Assembly (NCBI RefSeq): GCF_958298935.1
Contig: NC_084924.1
Location: 14,605,819-14,669,818 of the forward strand
From: Phragmites australis
Lineage: Eukaryota; Streptophyta; Magnoliopsida; Poales; Poaceae
DNA length: 64,000 nt
Reading direction: 5' to 3'
This document shows, piece after piece, positions 1 to 11,267 of this stretch (positions are counted from its first letter, which is position 1; each line of letters begins with the position of its first letter). The position numbers and the translations under genes are program-made. A model generated the notes under the pieces. It did not search any database. It was not told where the DNA came from and worked only from the letters and a program-made list of their open reading frames with translations.

Positions 1-590
1 ATTGCTCTACTGCCCACACTGTTCATTCATAGATCCAATATTGTTTTGCCCGCCATTGTTCTCCTTTCCTGGCTTCCACCGCCGGGATCTGCTTCCGCTG
101 CCGCACCGGCCGTCGATACTTGCTGCCGTCGGGATTTCCGCTGGTCTTGGCAGCTCGTTCACTGGTAATCTATCATCGTCGCAGCTCGGCTTTACGCCCC
201 TTGCACGATCCGGCCCAAGCGCTTAAGATCCACTGGCCACCGCACGCATCCCCATCGCCCTCAATTCGCTGCTTGAAGGCCTGCTTCCCGACCTGTGCTC
301 ACAACCGCCATTGCGCGCTCATCGCTGCCGCTCTTCGGTCCCAGTTCGCCAATCGTCTCGAGCCGGCCCGTCGACAGCGGCCTTTGTTTCTCGTTCTCCC
401 TGCTCGGCCATCGAGTTTCCACCGCTCCGCTCCCCGATGCGCCGACGCTCACCCGCCACCGCGCCGAATCACCCCGGCCATAACCGATCCCCTGCCGGTA
501 CTGTGATGGCTTCATCGCTGATATCAACGACCGTACTGTGCAAACGTCAATGACTGTACTGTGATGACGTGAACAAGGTTTTTTTTTCAG
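1..590. other. GC-rich segment, no gene recognised
   Basis: The segment is GC- and C-rich with several overlapping open frames on both strands (for example 120-506 plus and 261-527 minus). None resembles a known protein; the translations are compositionally biased (Arg, Pro, Ser). It ends in a short near-duplicate of the phrase gtactgtg near 498-563 and a T tract at 575. GC-rich exon-like blocks are common in the middle of long grass gypsy LTRs, so this may be LTR interior, but no LTR end is visible. Nothing else is supported. Confidence 0.3.
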
Positions 591-599
591 ATTTTTGAG

Positions 600-2042
600 C
601 CGTTATTGCTATGCGGGCGGAGAGATCAATCCCAATATATATAGTGGTTTTATACATGAATATCATTATAATGTCTCACTTAATCATAATTAATCGTATT
701 ACAAATGTGATCTTTAAGGGTTAAGATCTAAATAAAACTGTAGCGAATTGAAACTACGTAATCTCTACTTTTCGTGATGACTCCACACGCAAACCGATAT
801 TGAAAATCACTTAGAATGATACATCTTCAACGAACTCTCTAATATCTTCTCTGACTGAGCGTTTGGTGATAGTAAGGATGAGTATATGTCATACTCAGTA
901 AGTTCTGAGTAAATATATGCATATGAAGGCTTGATTGTAATATGATAATATGACTCATTTGCAGGAAACAATATTTATTTTAAAACAATTTAAAAGAAAG
1001 TAAATAATTAATTGAGTAACGATAAAAGAAAACTATTCTGACTATGCAATGCTACTTGGATGCTAACTGGGATAATTACGTCGATGTGGCTTGACAGGTT
1101 AGCAAATCTGTCGATGTTGTCTGCTCACTTAGCATGCTAACATGGAAACTGACGGTGTTAGTGGCCGATAGACGGAACTGTTAGGCTCATTACATCTATA
1201 CCGTCAATCGGACGATGGATGGCTCTAGATTGACCTACTGAATAGGTACGCTAACGTCTAATCTCAACCACACACTGAAGATCCGATGGTGGATAGCTCA
1301 CCTTGTTCGATCTCGCGTGTGAAGGGCGGAAGCGCCGAGTGCTCCCGCAGTGGCGATGCGTCGCCATACTCTAACTGCTCTAATGAGCGGTGGAATAGGA
1401 CCACAAGCTCACAACGAATTCATCTGGCCTACATTACGTCATCGGCGAAGCCCAGAGGAAACTATCGACAGTGAGTGGAGGATCTAATCATCGGAGGTCG
1501 GTGGAGATGGGGCTCTGATGATGATTTTACGTTGGGATGTTAGGCGAAAGGAGCGGGATGCTCTTAGGAGGGTCTCTCGGTACATATTTATACTTGGGAG
1601 GCAGTAGGGAGGCACAATCGAGTCAGACTCGATCTCATGATTCAAACGAACTCGGTTGGTGTTTATCTAGGCAAAATGGCTCGTGTAGCTCACGAATTCT
1701 TCCTATTTGATCCCGAAGTTCATCTCCTTCCAATTTTGCATGAATTTGATTGAATCCCGTGCAGCCGGTGGACTTGATCTTGAGGCCAATTCCCATTCGT
1801 GTTGAGCTCGATCAAATTTGACTTGATCTTTAGCTTCTAGTTGTTTGGGTGATCTTGTTTTGGTGGTTTCTAGTTGGACTTCGGCTCAGACACGACGGAT
1901 GGACACAATACTTCACTGTTGTCGTTTTTGTGTTAGATGGCAATAGAGAGGAGGAGAGAGGATGGGGGAGAAAGAAAGGAGGCTGTCGGGTGGGCTGGCT
2001 CGCATGGAACTTGACTGGAAGTAAAACGATGAGCATGCAGGC

Positions 2043-2091
<49 letters not shown>

Positions 2092-2224
2092 ATGGAGGGC
2101 AGCTGGGCTGGTAGTCCATCAGGCTGAGGGAGAAAGGGGAGAGAAGAAAGAGAGGTTGGGCTGGATTGAGGTAAGGTCGGCCTAGCTAAGGTGTTATTCA
2201 TTCCTTTTTCTATTCTTTTCTATT
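600..2224 (-). repeat. Probable degraded gypsy LTR fragment
   Basis: AT-rich sequence around 700-1010 (atcttcaacgaactctctaa, then a stretch like gagtatatgtcatactcag) resembles the promoter-distal part of long chromodomain-gypsy LTRs read on the minus strand. The 7439-10933 LTR has comparable sequence classes. No TG/CA ends or target duplication could be found, and 1150-1800 has no recognisable content beyond a short open frame at 1286-1474. The call rests on resemblance only. Confidence 0.35.
2046..2088. repeat. (GA)n microsatellite
   Basis: An uninterrupted GA dinucleotide run of about 43 bases. It accounts for the Arg-Glu and Ser-Leu repeats in the open frames at 1849-2127 (plus) and 1830-2201 (minus), which should therefore not be read as genes. 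Confidence 0.95.
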
Positions 2225-3301
2225 CTCATGTATAGGGGTGTAAATGGGATGGATTTTTCCCACCTGCCCGATCGTCCTAATAGTTTTATTTGCTAGTCAG
2301 ATCTTGGATCTCAGGCATCCAAAAGAAATATTGGATATCAGCTCGGATCTTGGATAGTTGTATTGGATATCAGATTCAGATATAGGGAGCCATGTATTCG
2401 TTGGATATCGGATATCCAAATATCCGAGAATAAAATCAGATATATCTAAAGCCTATCTGACCGCTATCAGAATCTATCTTCTGGTGCTTGCAACATTTTC
2501 ATATGGAGTCGGATCGAGATAACCTTTATATGCAAATAGTAGATCTCGACGAGGTATACATGTTGTAGTTGATACATTTTCATTTGAAGTTATATGTTCC
2601 AATAATTAATAGATACTTCAGTCAGCATATTAGGCATTCGTGACTTCTCCAATTACGCTCTAACATAACTCCTTCCATAGGTGTACATTGTTGATTTGCT
2701 TATTGGATCTCTAATGTAGTTGAGTTTTGGATACGTGGAATTAATGGTCGAACAAGCATAACATATGTGATACATATGGTTGTTGCTTTTACAGAATATC
2801 CGAATAACTATTTGTGACCGACTTTGTTTGCATCTGGCTTGTCACATATTTGATCTGTATCTATCCCTATTCGTGACCGAGACTATTTGCATATGTATCT
2901 ATATCCGACACCATCTGTGTCTGGCTTTGATTCTGATGAAAAAAAAATGTGAGATAGGATATAGGATCAGTGATATGCCACTACCATAGAATCAGTGAAA
3001 GCAAATGGAGTGTCACAGACGGTTTCTTAGGACCTGTTACTGACAAAATACCCTCAGACAATTGCTAAGATAGACGTGTCTACAACAAGACCGTCATTTT
3101 GGTGTGCCTTAACTCACAAACAATTTTTACAAATTTGTCTGATAATATCATACAGACACAAACAACATTTACAAAAACTCATTTGTGTCACAGACGGTTT
3201 CTTATAAGATATGTCTGTGTCTGTATGATAGACATAATTGGATTTTATGAAAACCTGTCTGTAGTTAAATAGCCGGAAACTATTTTAAATTTGACCACTC
3301 A

Positions 3302-3386
3302 TCTCCCCTAACTCTTTTGGCTTCCTACACACACAACCTGCTCGTCTCCCCTAACTCTTTGGCTTCCCACACACACAACCCGCTTG
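3302..3386. repeat. Two-copy tandem duplication, about 43 bp
   Basis: The unit starting tctcccctaactctt and ending acaacctgctcg (3302-3344) is repeated almost perfectly at 3345-3386 with one T lost and three substitutions. It lies in the CACTA interior, just upstream of a weak TATA-like site. Confidence 0.8.
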
Positions 3387-4035
3387 TCACTCCGCAATAT
3401 AAAGCAACAAGGAGTGTTCATCTTCCTCGCTCTACTTGTTGCCATCTGAGTGTTCATCTTCCACACACACACACAACTATGGATTTTTCCATGATGGAGG
3501 AGTGAGATCTAGGTGCCGAATCCCCTTCACCGGACTGAGGTGAGTATCATAGGGTTCCCATCATGATTTTGTTAGGGTTTCTTAGGGCTTGCATCAATAT
3601 GTGTAACTGAGGGTAATGCCTTGTTTCCGTTACAAATCTGCAATGCCTCATTTCGCTGCTATCAGGCAGTAGCAGGATGGGGTTTTCCCTATGACTACTT
3701 CCACGGTGTGGATGCTTGGTGTCAAATTCGGTCGGGTGGACTTCATGTTCTTCATTGCTGTGAAGGGTCCCTCCGTGTACCCTGTTTTTACTATGAATCG
3801 TATTCTCCATTCTATTCTTGCAGATGAAAATTTCTCAATTATTGTTCATCACAATGGAGACATTTTTTGAACTGCAATACTGGTTTGAACACGCATTTCT
3901 TGCTTAACCATGGATGGTGGTTTGGCAGCAATACAGTCTGGTTATGGCACATGACTGAGTTAGTCATAATAGAGCCTGATCTGGATTATAGCGAGATACT
4001 CATTTAAGATGATGGTTGAGTTGACATTGGACTAA
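3387..4035. other. CACTA interior without recognised gene
   Basis: A weak TATA-like site (3398-3404) and a leader-like stretch with cttccacacacac precede an ATG at 3479 that opens only a nine-codon frame (stop at 3503-3505). A frame at 3621-3827 (plus) is not recognised. This may be the promoter and leader of a captured or ancestral gene whose end is the 42-bp repeat region, but no splice structure could be established. Confidence 0.3.
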
Positions 4036-4168
4036 AACGAAGGAGGCTGAAATGATGTCAATCATTTCATTTTTTTGGAAGACAACATCAACCAATGATG
4101 TCGATCATTTCGGCCTCCTAGAAGATGGTATCACCAATGATGTCAAGCATCTTACCCTTTTGGAAGAC
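4036..4168 (+). repeat. 42-bp tandem repeat, left part
   Basis: Degenerate units of 42-43 bp, each with the core gaagac..aatgatgt..catttc, run up to the gypsy insertion. In the plus frame a unit reads as a 14-residue motif of the type EDGITNDVKHLTLL; a one-base insertion near 4095 breaks the frame. The array resumes directly after the insertion at 10934. This looks like the end of a repeat-protein coding region within the CACTA. Confidence 0.65.
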
Positions 4169-5399
4169 TGTCACACCTGATTTTAACGGCCAAAATCAGA
4201 TGTGGCTTATGTATGTCCAGGATGTTCAACACACATAAGGACGTCACAGGAGAAGTAATAAAAGTAATACTTTTATAGAATAAACGTTAAACTCTTACAG
4301 CAATTGACATATATTATTTTCTATGAAGATATCTGCAGCGGAACAGAAGCACTGGTGCTCAACAACACCGCAGGCAAACGACCGGAAGACATGCGCCTAG
4401 AACATCACAATCTCGTCTTGATAGTCTTCAACATCTTCACTCACTGAGTAGCAACACACATGTCTCATGGCATAGGGAAAATAGCAAGTGTGAGCATATG
4501 ACGCGCTCAACTAGTGTGGGAAAGATAATGATATGCAGGCTTATATCAAGAATAGGCTAACACATGGTATATTTGCGTAAATGTGAGTAATGAAAACATA
4601 TTTAGACTCAAAAAATATTAAATAATTAATAAGTGAATGTAACCCATACAGTACAATACCTAGCATACAAGGCTCCCCACCTTGCATACCACAACCGTCT
4701 AGTACTTCCTGTACTATAACTAAAACCACAACTAAACCCATAACCATAACCCACTAATAATGTGAGGATCCAAATCTCTCATAACCGTAAGCATGGCTGT
4801 TATAATAGTTTTACACTCTGCAGAGATTTGGACTTGAGCAAGCTTGAGCCCAAAGACACTTTGGGTATATCTAGGGTTTAGAAAAGAAACTTTTGCAGAG
4901 GAATAGGATTTTAATTTGAATTGAGCTTGAAGTGAATTTAAGAGAAACAAAAAATGAGGTTGAATAGGAGTAGATAAGGAATTTGAATTTGGATTTGGGT
5001 AGAATTTGAGAAAGAGGAGAGATTGGCTTTAAACAAGGATTTTGATAAGATTTGAATTGAGATGGAGAAGGATCAGGTATGATCAAGGATTGAATAGATG
5101 ATAAATTCAAAGATTTTAAATCTCAACCATTAAGATCCTTATCTAATTTATACTGAGTTTTGTAAAAACCTTTTCAAAATCTTTTTCACTCAAAACACCA
5201 AAGAGAAAGAAAAAGAAAAAGAACTCTAATGCATTTACCTGGCTCCTAACAAAACTCAGCATGCAATGCACACAAAATAATAACCTATATTGATTGATTG
5301 ATTAAGAAAATAGGTTTTAAACCTATACTACTGGTGAAGCTATTCAATAATCTTGAAAATTTTTAAAAAGTTGTAAATTCTGAAAATCAGGGTGTTACA
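4169..5399 (-). repeat. 3' LTR of the gag-only gypsy element (shortened)
   Basis: This LTR matches both ends of the copy at 7439-10933 but lacks about 2.3 kb of its middle. The break lies near 4828-4835, where cactctgcagaga is followed directly by sequence equivalent to 10350 of the other copy. By eye the shared parts differ at roughly one base in ten to fifteen, so the insertion is not recent. Confidence 0.85.
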
Positions 5400-5415
5400 A
5401 ATCTATCCCCCTTAA
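5400..5415 (-). other. Polypurine tract of the gag-only element
   Basis: On the minus strand the sequence aagggggatagatt directly precedes the LTR start TGTAACACCC. A purine run here primes plus-strand DNA synthesis in LTR retrotransposons. Confidence 0.7.
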
Positions 5416-6388
5416 AGGAATCTCGCCCTCGAGATTTGAGCAGATCGAAAACGAGATAAGGGATATTGATCTTCAAGTTTTCTTCTTGCTTTCTAAATTA
5501 CTTTTTCTTCTCAGTGTTAACCTCATTGCCATGACATGCTCTGCTCACTTTGTTTTTGACGGCTTCCGTAACTGTCTCGACAAACTGGATTGATTACCCT
5601 GAGTATGTTGGATTTTCTCGAATATTCTATTCCTGGTATCTCCAACGGTTATAGTTATCTCTGATGTACTATTCTAACTTTTTTTTGACATGTGTCACAT
5701 AGGACCATATACTTTGCTACACCACTCTTGTTTTCATACAACCGATAACAATTCTTGAGATCATGATACATCTTAGTGCTTTCTGATTCCTGAGAATTCT
5801 GTAGCTTCAGCACTTCTGATAAGTTTCCTTTATTATTTTTTTTAATGATCTTCTCATCTGTTGATTGACCTTGGCGGACCTTTTTATCCTTGAAGATTTA
5901 GTAAGGCATATCCTAATTCCAAGGAAAGAGTACTTGTTCTTAGCAATCACTTCTGTGGTCGGAGTGCAGCTTGTTGGTACTGTCCTTCCTTTAGCATACT
6001 TTACTACCTAATTACCTTTGCTGACTAGCCATTCCTAAGAACAACTTTTGTGCCTTCGGATTCCAGAACTAACAGATTAGCTAAGAAGACTACCCCCCTT
6101 AAAAAGGAGTGGACTTCTCTGACTTACATTTCCAGTTCTTGAGAAGTAGACATACATATAGCCTTTGACATGGAATATATCACTCTTTTTTTGGGCCTAC
6201 TAATCTTCTGTGAGCTTGATGGGATCTCATCGATCTTGGCTATCTTGAGTTATAACTTGAAAGTCGTGACAATCTGAATGTTGAATTGAGATCTTCATAT
6301 GAGATTTGAGGTTGATCCAGTTTCGTGCAGGGTACTTCATGGGACATCTTTTGACCCAGCGCATAGGTTCTCCACAGTGGACACACAC
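5416..6388 (-). other. Non-coding interior of the gag-only element
   Basis: No open frame of note and no trace of protease, RT, RNase H or integrase motifs was found on either strand. The stretch is T-rich and sits where pol would lie in an autonomous relative. Confidence 0.6.
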
Positions 6389-6817
6389 CTACTTATCGTC
6401 AGGTACAAGGATCCTCAGGGGACATCGATTGGCATAGTGTCTTTCTTCTTCACAGAAAAAAAACACACCTTCCTTGTAGGGGTACTCTGCAAATTTTCTC
6501 TCGACCTGTAAAACTTCCTGGTTGACAGAACAAAGTGCTTGTTCAGGAGTGAAACGTAGTCGAGAACTGTTGTTTGCTTGATGGTCTTCAAAGGCTTTCT
6601 TCCTCTTCTTGTTGTTGCCTTGCTTTCCATGCTCGTTTTCTGCACCTAGAGCTTTGACGATCTGTAGCAGACTTTTTATATTTTGAGTCATGCCTTCAAG
6701 GATCTGAGTCCGTGTCTCCAAAAATTGTTCCTTATTGAATTGAGGTGGCATGTACTGGATGTTGTTGTTATTGTTGTTGGTACCTTTACCAAGCTGATCT
6801 TTCATTGTGTTTACCAT
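6389..6817 (-). CDS. Gag-like protein with zinc knuckle, 142 residues
   Basis: Starts MVNTMKDQLGKG, has an Asn-rich patch near residues 14-20, a helix-prone middle (ETRTQILEGMTQNIKSLL, about residues 35-52), a basic stretch (KQGNNKKRKK, about 68-77), and near the C-terminus a CCHC zinc knuckle (C, two residues, C, four residues, H, four residues, C) in the segment FFFCEEERHYANRCPL, although the first Cys of the knuckle appears replaced by Phe. The MVNT start is shared with the gag at 57332. It is much shorter than a full gypsy gag, so it is probably the surviving ends of gag fused after loss of the capsid core. It would package RNA only with help from an autonomous relative. ATG is the first in frame. 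Confidence 0.65.
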   Translation of the reverse strand: MVNTMKDQLGKGTNNNNNNIQYMPPQFNKEQFLETRTQILEGMTQNIKSLLQIVKALGAENEHGKQGNNKKRKKAFEDHQANNSSRLRFTPEQALCSVNQEVLQVERKFAEYPYKEGVFFFCEEERHYANRCPLRILVPDDK

Positions 6818-7422
6818 CTAATCGGGATTGAAGCAGAAGGTTAGGGCAAGAAGATAAGAGACTAAAAGGAGAAAACCCAACTATACTATTAACTATAGAG
6901 ATATATAAAGAATGTCGATGTTGCCAGATGCTAAATCATCTCACAACACACTCCAGCACTCAAACAGAAAAACCAAAATACACAAGACACACAACACAAA
7001 CACACACTACCAACCTTGCTCTAACGTTTACGAAGGTTAGGGAAAATCCTCCTATGACTCAAAGAACTTAAACTGGGAGCAGCACAGAGGTAGATCTTCA
7101 TGCCTTCAGTGTTATGGTAGATGAATCTTCCTTGTCGTGATGGATCTTCATCTTTATCATATAAATCTTCACGCAAGGTGGGAGAGCCAAGAGAGATCTT
7201 CAAGTGCATCCTTCTCAAACAGAGTAACCGGGATGGCTCAACAACTAATAGTTTGAAAGGAGGAGTGTTGGATATTCATTTTTCTCAATAGATTGAAATA
7301 GTAAGTAGAGAGATAAACTGAGAGGTTAGAAAAGCACGGGGATGGTTTTTTCAAAAAGGCTTTTAAAATATGATTCTATGGCACGACCATTCTATCTAGA
7401 CTTGCGTCCTACGGTCAATATA
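6818..7422 (-). other. Untranslated leader of the gag-only element
   Basis: The stretch between the gag start and the primer binding site has only a short frame at 7021-7218 (minus) with no recognised similarity. It is A/C-rich on the plus strand. It corresponds to the 5' leader of the element. Confidence 0.5.
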
Positions 7423-7434
7423 GCTCTGACACCA
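7423..7434 (-). other. Primer binding site (initiator tRNA-Met type)
   Basis: The minus strand reads TGGTGTCAGAGC four bases inside the 5' LTR. The plant initiator tRNA-Met primer site is TGGTATCAGAGC, so there is one mismatch. The position and orientation fix the element as minus strand. Confidence 0.8.
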
Positions 7435-7438
7435 CCTT

Positions 7439-10400
7439 TGTTACACCCGGTTTTAACGGCCAAAACCAGATGTGTCTTATGTGTGTCCAGGATGTTCAAC
7501 ACATATAAGGACGTCACAGGTGAAGTAACAAAAGTAATAATTTTATAGAATAAACGTTAAACTCTTACAGCAATTGACATATATTATCTTCTATGAAGAT
7601 ATCTGCAGCGAAACAGAAGCATTCGTACCCAACAACACCACAGGCAACCGACCGGGAGACACACGCCTAGAACATGACAACCTCATCTTGATAGTCTTTA
7701 ACATCTTCACTCATTGAGCAACAAGACATATGTCACATGGCATAGGAAAAATAGCAAGTGTGAGCACATGACGCGCTCAGCAAGTATAGGGAAGATAATG
7801 ATATGCATGCTTATATCAAGAATATGTTAACACATGGTATATTTGTGTAAATACGAGTAATGAAAACATATGTGAACTCAAAAAACATTAAACAATTATT
7901 AAGTGAATGTAACCCATACAATTCAACACCCGGCATACAAGGCTCCCCACCTTACATACCATAACCGTCTAGTACTCCATGTACTATAACCAATACCACA
8001 ACCAAACCCATAACCACAACCCACTAATCATGTGAGGATCTAATTCTCTCATAACCGTGAGGACGACTGTTATAATAGTTTTACACTCTGCAAAAGTTGT
8101 ACAACTTTCCCACGAGTCGTGATTTCATCACCTGCAAAAAGATGACTAAAGTGTCCATGTTGCCATGCCGACCAAGCACTATACACATGCCAGTGGTGTG
8201 TTGTCAGGAGATCACTACGAAGCCTTTACAAAGAATCCTCCCAGTATGTGTCACCAACACTCCAGGTTTCACCGCTAGGTGCTACCACCTAGAAGCCCCC
8301 TCTTGTGCCATGTGGTTTCTGAGAATTACCTTCCCTCATCCACGCCTCTCATCTGGCCCACACAACACTGGAAGAACCCTAATTAATTGGCTAAGCCTAC
8401 CCATATCAGTCTCGTGTTTGTACGGAACTTCTCGGGTTGTCGCTCCATGAACCGGTTCTTACTTAGGTCTCTTGAGGAAACACTAAACCAATATCATAAC
8501 CATGACCACTATAACCAACATCCCTATGCTCAAGGCCTAAGATTCTATATTACTAGACCATTAACACATTAACGACCATTGTTGCATAAGTTCATTAATC
8601 AAGTATATGATTAAAAACATAGGTTCCAAGGGATGATAAGGGAAAATCTAGAAAAAACCCTAACATAGATGACTACCCATCATATTGACAGATATTGCAT
8701 GCAATTTTGTAAAGCAAAATATTTAAAACATAGGTTCAAGATGATCAAGGATATTTGCCTTTTAGCCAATGCTGCTCAGTGTTGTCGAAATCTTGGTCTT
8801 GAAGTCCCTCGAATTGCTCCGGAATGTTATCGACTAATCACAAGAACTACCGACAAACAACACAAAGAAAAAACTAAGAACAATATAACAAATATTATTA
8901 AAACACTTTAAAAATACTATGATTGGATAGGGATGATTTTAGAAACATTTAGATGCAAGAATCGTCTAAATTGAAGTTAAGATGAAAAGAGAATAAGCTT
9001 TCGGGAGATGGATTAGACTGAAAAAGAAAGACTAGTTTACTGGAGTTATCTTCCTATGGGAAAAGAGTTTATTGCACAATCACTACGTCAGGCTTGACAA
9101 CATCATTGCGCAAGATTCAAGAAGTGTAGGGCAGACCAGACTTCGCTGACTAGGCTAAGGAGAATGATGTGGCGCTGACTTGGCATGCTATGCAAGTACC
9201 ATCTTGGATTAAAGAAGGGATACACTAAGATCTAGTCTCAACCACGTATGATGGATCAAAAAGGCCGAAGGTTGCGCTTCTAGGTTAAGGATATTATTGG
9301 TGACTCTGTGTAGCGGTGGTGGTTCGGGTTTCGTCGAAGACATTGATCGAGCGTGTGGCCACTGACATCGATGTTGGGCTTCAATGGCTTTTCAATGAAA
9401 CGAGGGAAGCATGGCGTAGAACATGGAAAGATTAACTCAGTGGAATGGTTAGTTTTGGAAGGGTCATCCGAGGTAGCGGCAAACAGCAATCACTGCTGCT
9501 AGGTTTGGTAGTGACCGCGAACAGACGTAGCAACGAAGATGCTCGTGTTCCAAGAGATTAGCTATAAAATTTGAGAAACCGTTTGAACAGAGACATTCAT
9601 ATATCCTAGGAACACAATGCTGCATGGATTTTGGTAGATCATCCATTGAGAAGAAGAACGATCAACAGAGATGAGATGGGTGACAGATGCGACATACTGT
9701 GGTTGGCAATCGCGTTTCGATCGTGTCGTTGCACAAACAGGGATGGGCTCCTAGAGTCAGGTAGAAGACTCGATGGGATACGCCGTGACGTAGTTGGTAC
9801 ATCCATACGGCTTTCGGATTGACGAGGAATGTGAATGCAAATCCGGTGCACGCGCAGAACGCGTCCAGAAACCGAACAGCGGGCATGTCGACCTTGATCA
9901 AGGTTCGAGTTCGAGTCGATTACGGTTTCCTTTTTCGTAGCTCTCTATTCTGATGATGATATATCCATCGTCCGAACTCCAAATTGGACGTTTCTGAACT
10001 CTAAATTGTAGTACTAGAAAAGATCTACAACTCTAGTATTTATTGCAACTTCTGAAAGCTTCATCTTGATTTTCAAAAATGCACCACAAGATAAACTATT
10101 TGAACTCAGACTTATCTGCACAGCACTGATTTCGGGGGCCATAACTCATAGCTCCATTATCTAAAAGTGAATTTCCATACATTCAAATCAAAGCTCTCAA
10201 TGAGACCTACAACTTTGGTATTGTCAAGATTTGCATTTGAGGCCTTTTTAAACTCCAAAACTTAATGGGAAGATGAGGCTATCCAGGACTCCGTGAAAAT
10301 TTGCAAATTTCGTAGATTCTTTATTGGGCCATCTAGAAGACTTGGCTAAGGGTTTAGACTTGAGAAAGATTGAGCCTAAAGACACTTTAGGTATATCTAG

Positions 10401-10933
10401 GGTTTAGAAATGAAACTTTTGAAGAGAAATTTGAATAGGATTTGAATTTGAATTGAGCTTAGAGTGAATTTAAGAGAAACAAAAAATAAGGTTGGACAAG
10501 AATAGGAGTATATAAGGAATTTGAATTTGAATTTGGGTAGAATTTGAGAAACAGGAGAGATTGGCTTTAAACAAGGATTTAGATAAGATTTGAATTAAGC
10601 TGGAGAAGGATCAGGTATGATCAAAGATTGAAGAGATGATGAATTCAAATATTTTGAATTCCAACCATTAAGATCCTTATTTAATTTACTACTGAGTTTT
10701 GTAAAAACCTTTTCAAAATCTTTTTCACTCAAAATACCAAAGAGAAAGAAAAAAAAAACTCTAATATATTTACCTGCTCCTAGCAAAACTCAGCATACAA
10801 TGCACACAAATAATAACCTATATTGATTGATTGATTAAGAAAATAGGTTTTAAACTTATACTACTGGTGAAGCTATTCAATAATTTTAATTTTTTTTAAA
10901 AAAGTTGTAAATTCTTAAAATAAGAGTGTTACA
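7439..10933 (-). repeat. 5' LTR of the gag-only gypsy element (full length, 3.5 kb)
   Basis: In plus orientation it runs from TGTTACACCCGG to AGAGTGTTACA. It contains the middle section (about 8090-10350) that is missing from the other LTR. That section has weak open frames (8097-8450 plus, 9662-9901 minus) that are not recognised and are probably non-coding LTR sequence. Length of about 3.5 kb is normal for long-LTR chromodomain gypsy elements of grasses. Confidence 0.8.
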
Positions 10934-11001
10934 AAGACGGTGTCATCAATGATGTATATCATTTCATCCTTTTAGAAGACACCGCTACCAGTGTTGTATA
11001 G
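10934..11001 (+). repeat. 42-bp tandem repeat, right part, with stop codon
   Basis: The array continues after the gypsy insertion. The sequence reads EDGVINDVYHFILL then EDTATSVV and a TAG stop at 10999-11001, in the same frame as the last unit left of the insertion when one copy of the aagac duplication is discounted. This gives the array a natural C-terminal end. Confidence 0.6.
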
Positions 11002-11267
11002 GTAGGAATTGTGCATAACTTGCTAGGTTTATGTTCTTTGAACAATGTGTGATGTGCATCTGTGTGATGTTCTTAGCCTTTTTAATATGTAAATAATACC
11101 TGTGTTGAAGTTATGAACAATATGTGATCGATGTTCTTAACAATGTGTCAATGTGTGATATGTAAATAATACTTGTGATATGTTGTTTAATTTGTAAATT
11201 ATAAAGTATGTATGCCATATCATGAGGTCAGCCAGATAGTAAAATTGTTTATAGGGGAAAATGGTCA
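11002..11267. other. Remaining CACTA interior
   Basis: AT-rich sequence with repeated gtgtgatgt and aatgtgt phrases, no open frame of interest. It could be a 3' untranslated region of the repeat-coding frame that stops at 11001. Confidence 0.3.

Larger units (their letters stand above)
4169..10933 (-). mobile_element. Gag-only Ty3/gypsy LTR retrotransposon, complete ends
   Basis: The element reads on the minus strand. Each LTR is bounded by TG and CA (4169-5399 and 7439-10933). The flanks are a perfect 5-bp duplication, aagac at 4164-4168 and 10934-10938. A primer binding site lies inside the right LTR (5' in element sense) and a purine-rich tract inside the left. The 2.0-kb interior holds only a gag-like frame with a zinc knuckle; there is no protease, RT or integrase, so the element needs proteins from a relative. 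LTR starts of the form TGTAACACCC and a gag beginning MVNT link it to the chromodomain (Tekay/Del-type) gypsy group, as at 57330-64000. Confidence 0.85.

Noticed and set aside
1..506. Plus-strand frames at the left edge
   Set aside because: Arg/Pro/Ser bias, several overlapping frames and no recognised similarity.
1830..2201. Leu/Ser-rich and Arg/Glu-rich frames
   Set aside because: They are translations of the (GA)n microsatellite.
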